Below, in pieces: positions 59,847 to 64,000 of a DNA stretch of 64,000 bases. A model generated the notes under the pieces. It was given only the letters and a program-made list of their open reading frames with translations. It did not search any database and was not told the DNA's origin. How positions within the stretch are numbered: position 1 is the first letter of the stretch; each line of letters opens with the position of its first letter. Origin of the DNA: Dyadobacter sediminis. GTDB lineage: Bacteria > Bacteroidota > Bacteroidia > Cytophagales > Spirosomataceae. Both the position numbers and the translations under genes were made by a program. The stretch lies in assembly GCF_005860765.1 (NCBI RefSeq), contig NZ_VCEI01000030.1:310001-374000 (forward strand), in the 5' to 3' direction.

Positions 59847-59918
59847 AGTGCTTTCAACCAGCTTTTCCTGTTGTTTGGAGTGATATTAGATTTTGATACA
59901 CGCTTGCGAGAATCCGAT

Positions 59919-59926
59919 TATCTTTG
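59919..59926 (+). promoter_or_regulatory. -7-like box 4 nt before the recJ start
   Basis: TATCTTTG, then CTAT, then ATG (59931). The same 4-base distance is found at the DEAD-box gene. A TTTTG lies 23 bases further upstream as a possible -33 element. It implies a leaderless or nearly leaderless recJ mRNA if it is used. Confidence 0.5.
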
Positions 59927-59930
59927 CTAT

Positions 59931-61643
59931 ATGATTGAAAAACGCTGGATACACAACACTGAATTTACTACTGAACAACAACAGGTTGCTCAGGAACTGG
60001 CAGAATCGTTAAATGTAAGTTTGCCCCTGGCCCGTCTGCTGGTACAACGCGGCATTCACGATTTTGAACAGTCACGGCTTTTTTTCAGGCCGGATCTTGC
60101 TCACCTTCACAATCCTTTTCTGATGAAGGATATGAGCCTTGCCGTGGAAAGAATCGCTTCGGCCATTGCAAACGGAGAAAAGATACTCATTTACGGAGAT
60201 TACGATGTGGACGGCACCACTTCGGTCGCATTGTTCTACGGCTTCCTGAAAAGAATTTACGCCAATCTTGATTATTACATTCCCGACCGCTACGAAGAAG
60301 GTTACGGCGTTTCATGGCAAAGTATTGAATGGGCCAAGGAAAACGGTTTTAAATTAATCGTTACGCTGGATTGCGGCATAAAGTCCGTTGACAAAGTTAC
60401 TGTTGCTGCTGAAAGAGGAATTGATTTTATCATTTGCGATCATCACCGCCCAGGCACCGAACTTCCGCCTGCCGTAGCCGTACTCGATCCGAAACGCAAT
60501 GATTGTGAATATCCGTACAAGGAATTAACAGGCTGCGGCGTCGGTTTCAAGTTATTGCAGGCTTTCTGCATGCAGCATGACATGGATCCACAATTGCTTT
60601 ACAATTATCTCGACTTGCTGGTTGTAAGCATTGCTTCCGACATTGTCCCGATTACGGGTGAGAACAGAGTTCTGGCATATTATGGTTTGCAAAGGCTCAA
60701 TGCAGCGCCCAGAACAGGAATCAAGGCATTGATCCAGATTGCAGGACTGAGCGGTACGCTGGATATAACCAATGTCGTTTTCGGATTGGGGCCGAGAATC
60801 AATGCTGCGGGAAGAATCAAGCATGCCAAGGAAGCGGTAAGATTGTTGCTTTCGGAACGGGATGAAGAAGCACAGGAATTTGCCCAGGAAATAAACCGGC
60901 ATAACAGCGAGCGCCGCAACTTCGACACCAGCATTACCGAACAGGCTTTGCTGATGATTGAAAACGACGACTTCTTTTCGGATGCAAAAAGTACCGTTCT
61001 ATATAAGGAAGACTGGCATAAAGGAGTTATCGGAATTGTGGCAAGCCGCTGCATCGAAAAATATCACCGTCCTACCATTATACTGACTCAATCGCATGGC
61101 AAAGCTGCCGGCTCGGCGCGTTCGGTTCCCGGTTTTGACGTTTATGAGGCTATTGAAGAATGCGCCGATCTGCTGGAACAATACGGCGGGCATACATTCG
61201 CAGCCGGACTTACATTGCCTTTACAAAATGTTGAAGCTTTCAGGATGCGCTTTAATGATATTGTAAGCAGCCGCATTCTTCCGGACCAGCTCGTGCCGAT
61301 GATCCATATTGACATGCCGCTGGAACTGGAAGCCATTAATCCCAAATTCTATAATATTCTCCGGCAGATGGGTCCGTTCGGGCCGGGCAATATGACGCCC
61401 GTATTTGAGTCGCGCCATGTTACCTTGGCCGGAAGGCCGACGCTGATGAAAGAGAAGCACATTAAATTCGAGGTAAAACAGAATGATTCGGATGTGTTTA
61501 CCGCTATCGGCTTTGGTATGTCACGCTTTTATCCTGATTTGATAAGCGGAAAGCCTTTTTCAATCTGCTATTGCCTGGAAGAAAATAACTTCCGGGATAA
61601 AAAAACGTTACAATTGTCTCTGAAAGACATCAAAATTCATTGA
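59931..61643 (+). CDS. recJ: Single-stranded-DNA-specific exonuclease RecJ
   Basis: 570 residues from ATG 59931. RecJ degrades single-stranded DNA 5' to 3' in recombination and mismatch repair. DHH-family motifs: GDYDVDGTTSVALF (motif I), TLDCGIKS, ICDHHRPG (DHH motif), LGPRINAAGRIKHA and the DHHA1-domain GKAAGSARSVPGFDVYEAI, with GGHTFAAGLTL. A start at 59871 would read through the promoter-like box and adds residues without family support. The next gene, lptB, begins 34 bases behind it. Confidence 0.97.
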   Translation: MIEKRWIHNTEFTTEQQQVAQELAESLNVSLPLARLLVQRGIHDFEQSRLFFRPDLAHLHNPFLMKDMSLAVERIASAIANGEKILIYGDYDVDGTTSVALFYGFLKRIYANLDYYIPDRYEEGYGVSWQSIEWAKENGFKLIVTLDCGIKSVDKVTVAAERGIDFIICDHHRPGTELPPAVAVLDPKRNDCEYPYKELTGCGVGFKLLQAFCMQHDMDPQLLYNYLDLLVVSIASDIVPITGENRVLAYYGLQRLNAAPRTGIKALIQIAGLSGTLDITNVVFGLGPRINAAGRIKHAKEAVRLLLSERDEEAQEFAQEINRHNSERRNFDTSITEQALLMIENDDFFSDAKSTVLYKEDWHKGVIGIVASRCIEKYHRPTIILTQSHGKAAGSARSVPGFDVYEAIEECADLLEQYGGHTFAAGLTLPLQNVEAFRMRFNDIVSSRILPDQLVPMIHIDMPLELEAINPKFYNILRQMGPFGPGNMTPVFESRHVTLAGRPTLMKEKHIKFEVKQNDSDVFTAIGFGMSRFYPDLISGKPFSICYCLEENNFRDKKTLQLSLKDIKIH

Positions 61644-61677
61644 GGCAATTTCAGAAACCATTCACAACAAACGCACA

Positions 61678-62409
61678 ATGATTCTAAGAACCGAAAACCT
61701 TGTAAAAAAATACGGGGTTCGTCTTGTAAATAATAATGTAAGTTACCAGGTTGAACAAGGTGAAATCGTAGGCTTGCTCGGGCCCAACGGCGCCGGAAAA
61801 ACCACTTCTTTTTACATGGCCGTCGGATTGGTCAAGCCGAACAGCGGAAAAGTATATCTTGACGACAAGGATATTACAAGCCTGCCGATGTACAAGCGTG
61901 CACGGCTCGGGCTTGGCTATCTTGCGCAGGAAGCATCCGTTTTCCGTACGCTTACCGTTGAGGAAAACATTCTGGCCGTGCTAGAAATGACAGACCTTTC
62001 CAGAAATGACCAGAAACTGAAAATGGAAGAACTGCTCGAGGAATTTCACCTCGGGCATGTCCGTAAAAGCAAAGGAATGGTGCTTTCGGGTGGCGAACGC
62101 CGCCGTACGGAAATTGCCAGGTCACTGGCTGTCGACCCGAAATTTATTTTGCTCGACGAACCTTTTGCCGGTGTAGACCCGATTGCCGTTGAAGATATCC
62201 AGAGCATTGTCGCAAGGCTGAAACATAAAAATATCGGCATTCTGATCACGGACCATAATGTGAATGAAACCTTGTCGATTACAGACCGCGCTTATCTTTT
62301 ATTTGAGGGCAAAATCCTAAAACAGGGAACGGCAGAAGAACTGGCAGAAGATGAAGTTGTGCGCAGGGTTTACTTAGGCCAGCACTTTGAACTGAAAAGA
62401 AAAGTCTGA
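61678..62409 (+). CDS. lptB: LPS export ABC transporter ATPase LptB
   Basis: 243 residues. Walker A GPNGAGKTTS, Q-loop region YLAQEASVFRTLTVEEN, signature LSGGERRRTEIARSLA, Walker B ILLDEPFAGVDPIAV, H-loop ITDHNVNETL: the exact LptB pattern. It powers lipopolysaccharide extraction from the inner membrane together with LptF/G/C, not in the window. Follows recJ and ends at a strong terminator. Confidence 0.95.
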   Translation: MILRTENLVKKYGVRLVNNNVSYQVEQGEIVGLLGPNGAGKTTSFYMAVGLVKPNSGKVYLDDKDITSLPMYKRARLGLGYLAQEASVFRTLTVEENILAVLEMTDLSRNDQKLKMEELLEEFHLGHVRKSKGMVLSGGERRRTEIARSLAVDPKFILLDEPFAGVDPIAVEDIQSIVARLKHKNIGILITDHNVNETLSITDRAYLLFEGKILKQGTAEELAEDEVVRRVYLGQHFELKRKV

Positions 62410-62421
62410 ATTTTAAACAAA

Positions 62422-62453
62422 AAAAATGGAATACAGTCCTGCATTCCATTTTT
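62422..62453. terminator. Bidirectional terminator behind lptB
   Basis: AAAAATGGAAT and ATTCCATTTTT are exact inverted copies around a 10-base loop. It can serve lptB on the plus strand and the Cys-rich micro-protein on the minus strand. Confidence 0.85.
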
Positions 62454-62488
62454 ACAAATATTTATATAGCAGCTTAATGCCTTAAACC

Positions 62489-62644
62489 TTACTTCTTAGG
62501 GCATTTTTTGCAATGCTTTCCTTTTTTCTTATACTTCTCACAGCACTTTTTAAAAACACATTCCGGGCTGTCATGAAATGACTTGATACAAAAATCATTT
62601 TCATCAGAAATTACAACCGCTTCATTCAAATTAAAAGTGCTCAT
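62489..62644 (-). CDS. Cysteine-rich micro-protein (51 aa)
   Basis: 51 residues from ATG 62644. The N-terminal half is acidic (LNEAVVISDENDF), the C-terminal half has seven cysteines in total among lysines: ECVFKKCCEKYKKKGKHCKKCPKK. The pattern could bind metal or form disulfides. No signal peptide. No named family is known to me; similar small K/C-rich ends are seen in other Cytophagales genomes (from memory). A canonical promoter (TTTTTG, 19 bases, TATATTTG) ends 22 bases before this ATG, which sets the start and supports a real gene. Confidence 0.75.
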   Translation of the reverse strand: MSTFNLNEAVVISDENDFCIKSFHDSPECVFKKCCEKYKKKGKHCKKCPKK

Positions 62645-62666
62645 TTCATTTGCTGTTAAACGCTGG

Positions 62667-62699
62667 CAAATATAACAGCTATTTAGAATCATTCAAAAA
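62667..62699 (-). promoter_or_regulatory. Canonical promoter of the Cys-rich micro-protein
   Basis: On the minus strand TTTTTG (62699-62694), a 19-base spacer and TATATTTG (62674-62667). It excludes the further in-frame ATG at 62692 as a start. Confidence 0.7.
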
Positions 62700-62741
62700 G
62701 ATCGGCAAATTACTTTTGAATAAATCTAAATAATAATCCAC

Positions 62742-63443
62742 TTATTTAACTTTTTCCCAGATTTCATGAACCGGTTTTCCGTCGCTGCTTTTGCCGCTAT
62801 GGTCCCATCTTCCATTTTCCAGCTTGTGATCAAATTTCAGGGAAGAGCCGACGCGGTTATTGTCCTTTGAAAAAAACTGAATGTTCTCTGTGTATTTACC
62901 GTCCTGAATCTTGTAAGTTCCGCCGCCGGTTGCATAAAATCCTTTAACCGCCGGATCAATCGCAAACCACTGAAACCGGGTTGCGGAAAGCAGCTTCAAC
63001 GTTTTCCTTGTTCCTTCCTGATGAATTTTAACCAGCTCGCCACCTTCTGCGGCCCGTTCCGTAATGTGCCACGCGCCTGCCATCGGAGCAGAAGCAGCAT
63101 CATCAACCCGCATCCATACCATGGCTTCCTCATACCGGAGTGTTAAAATTCCACTTTTTACAGTTACTGTAAACTCTACCGGAATGCCCACTTTTGCAGT
63201 ATCCGCTGAATTGAATTCAGGTGTATAAGTCATTTTGTCACCACTCATTGTAAAAGGTCCGCCTTCCGCACGCTCAAAATATTTATTTCCTACGCTATAT
63301 GACGCGATGGAAAGGTAATTGTCCGCTACAATCAGTGTGGAAGTACTGCCGGTCGGCTCCTGCGATTTCCAGGCTCCTTTTGGAACTTGCCCGAAAGCAA
63401 AGGCGGAAACAAGTAAATGGAAGGCTAAAAGAAAATGTTTCAT
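62742..63443 (-). CDS. Secreted protein, possibly lipocalin-like tandem domain
   Basis: 233 residues from ATG 63443 (signal peptide FLLAFHLLVSAFAFGQ). The mature protein shows two similar beta-rich halves, each starting with a G-x-W pattern (KGAWKSQEPTGS and AGAWHITERAAEGG) and containing alternating strands (FTMSGDKMTYTPEF; GGGTYKIQDGKYTENIQFF). This fits the DUF4488-like lipocalin-fold proteins of Bacteroidetes, but I base it on pattern only. Function unknown. It has its own -7 box and lies 56 bases downstream of recO. Confidence 0.75.
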   Translation of the reverse strand: MKHFLLAFHLLVSAFAFGQVPKGAWKSQEPTGSTSTLIVADNYLSIASYSVGNKYFERAEGGPFTMSGDKMTYTPEFNSADTAKVGIPVEFTVTVKSGILTLRYEEAMVWMRVDDAASAPMAGAWHITERAAEGGELVKIHQEGTRKTLKLLSATRFQWFAIDPAVKGFYATGGGTYKIQDGKYTENIQFFSKDNNRVGSSLKFDHKLENGRWDHSGKSSDGKPVHEIWEKVK

Positions 63444-63475
63444 GGCTTCTTGTTTAATTATGCGGTATACGTCAT

Positions 63476-63483
63476 CAAAATTA
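63476..63483 (-). promoter_or_regulatory. -7 box of the secreted protein gene
   Basis: Minus strand TAATTTTG, 32 bases before ATG 63443; it excludes the in-frame ATG at 63491. Confidence 0.5.
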
Positions 63484-63499
63484 TGCCACAAATTTCCCT

Positions 63500-64000
63500 T
63501 TATTTCAACACTTCCTGCAAAACCTCCATCGATTTGATTTCTCCAAGCGCATCCATGTGAATTTTGTAAAAGAAAAGCAGTTTTTCCAGAATCCTGATCC
63601 GCTGGCTTCTGTTCATCGGAACGCTCAGCCCGTATCCGCTCCGGATCAGCTGCTCGGTTGCGTGGTATTCCGCTGCGTCCAGCGCGTCCGGATAATGATT
63701 GCTTTTCAGTTCATTTTCCAGATCCTGAATGGTTTCTATCCCGAAGCCCAGAAAAGATGCAAGCTGAATAAGAAACTGAATATGAAAGTTTTCAAACTTG
63801 CTTTCGGCTGCGTCGAGGTATAAAACCGAATTTTCGATAAACTGAAAAAGATACGGATTACTTTCTTCTTCCTTTAACGTTTTGGCAAGGATTTCGGTCA
63901 TAAAAAGCGCAAGGCTGGACTTGATCACGTCATAAGGAACCGTCAGAAAAGGCGCGTAGCATTTGATTTCCGAAATTCTGTGAACGGTATCCTCTTTTTC
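63500..64000 (-). CDS. recO: DNA repair protein RecO (C-terminal part)
   Basis: The frame is open to the end of the window, so about 166 C-terminal residues of some 230-240 are seen. RecO anneals single strands and loads RecA with RecR. Readable are SEIKCYAPFLTVPYDVIKSS, ALFMTEILAKTLKEEE, FENFHIQFLIQLASFLGFGI and a helical end. The zinc-finger Cys of some RecO proteins are absent in this part. The N-terminal OB-fold lies outside the window. Confidence 0.93.
   Translation of the reverse strand, partial: EKEDTVHRISEIKCYAPFLTVPYDVIKSSLALFMTEILAKTLKEEESNPYLFQFIENSVLYLDAAESKFENFHIQFLIQLASFLGFGIETIQDLENELKSNHYPDALDAAEYHATEQLIRSGYGLSVPMNRSQRIRILEKLLFFYKIHMDALGEIKSMEVLQEVLK

Overview
The window reads as chromosomal DNA of a Bacteroidota bacterium, most likely order Cytophagales (Dyadobacter/Spirosoma-like; inference from gene content, no rRNA gene is present). 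Support: several start-proximal TAnnTTTG boxes of the Bacteroidetes -7 type, type IX secretion (T9SS) C-terminal sorting domains, a BtuG-like beta-propeller next to a B12-type TonB receptor, the exbB-exbD-exbD-tonB order, and a short NuoG without the molybdopterin domain. No rRNA, tRNA, CRISPR array, prophage or insertion sequence was seen; gene density is high and most genes are housekeeping.

Layout. 1-5.9 kb: C-terminal part of an FGGY (xylulokinase-like) kinase, a short SSB, a zinc-ribbon protein, an aldo/keto reductase, a GH3-family ligase, an M48-like peptidase and a lipoprotein with a degenerate haem motif. 6-13.4 kb: prfA, a thioredoxin-fold protein, then a vitamin B12 uptake locus (promoter, cobalamin riboswitch, TonB-dependent receptor, BtuG-like lipoprotein, terminator), a TPR protein and a DEAD-box helicase. 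13.5-20.8 kb: valS, an orphan histidine kinase divergent from a secreted protein, adk-obg. 20.9-26.4 kb: two tandem T9SS-exported SASA esterases with Ig-like repeats. 26.5-36.2 kb: complex I genes nuoABCDEF, an inserted GT-C type membrane protein coupled to nuoF, then nuoGHIJ, ending at a strong terminator without nuoKLMN. 36.2-50.9 kb: gcvP, metallophosphoesterase, YqgE, gamma carbonic anhydrase, DedA, ABC-F, a SUMF1-fold/Tat oxidoreductase pair, aroC, batD and several small proteins. 51-57 kb: one minus-strand operon exbB-exbD-exbD-tonB-small membrane protein-PstS-like lipoprotein-TPR protein. 57.6-64 kb: gatC, an omega-amidase-like nitrilase, def, ruvX, recJ, lptB, a Cys-rich micro-protein, a secreted protein and the C-terminal part of recO.

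How they fit together. The B12 receptor and the SASA exoenzymes belong to the cell surface and outside; the exb/tonB operon would energise receptors of that kind; nuo genes feed the proton-motive force that ExbB/ExbD use. The most unusual points are the glycosyltransferase-like gene inside nuo, the loss of nuoKLMN from the cluster, the PstS-like lipoprotein and TPR protein coupled to a TonB motor operon, and -7-like boxes lying only 4 nt before the start codons of recJ and the DEAD-box gene. None of these amounts to clear proof of a new system; they are the places to look.
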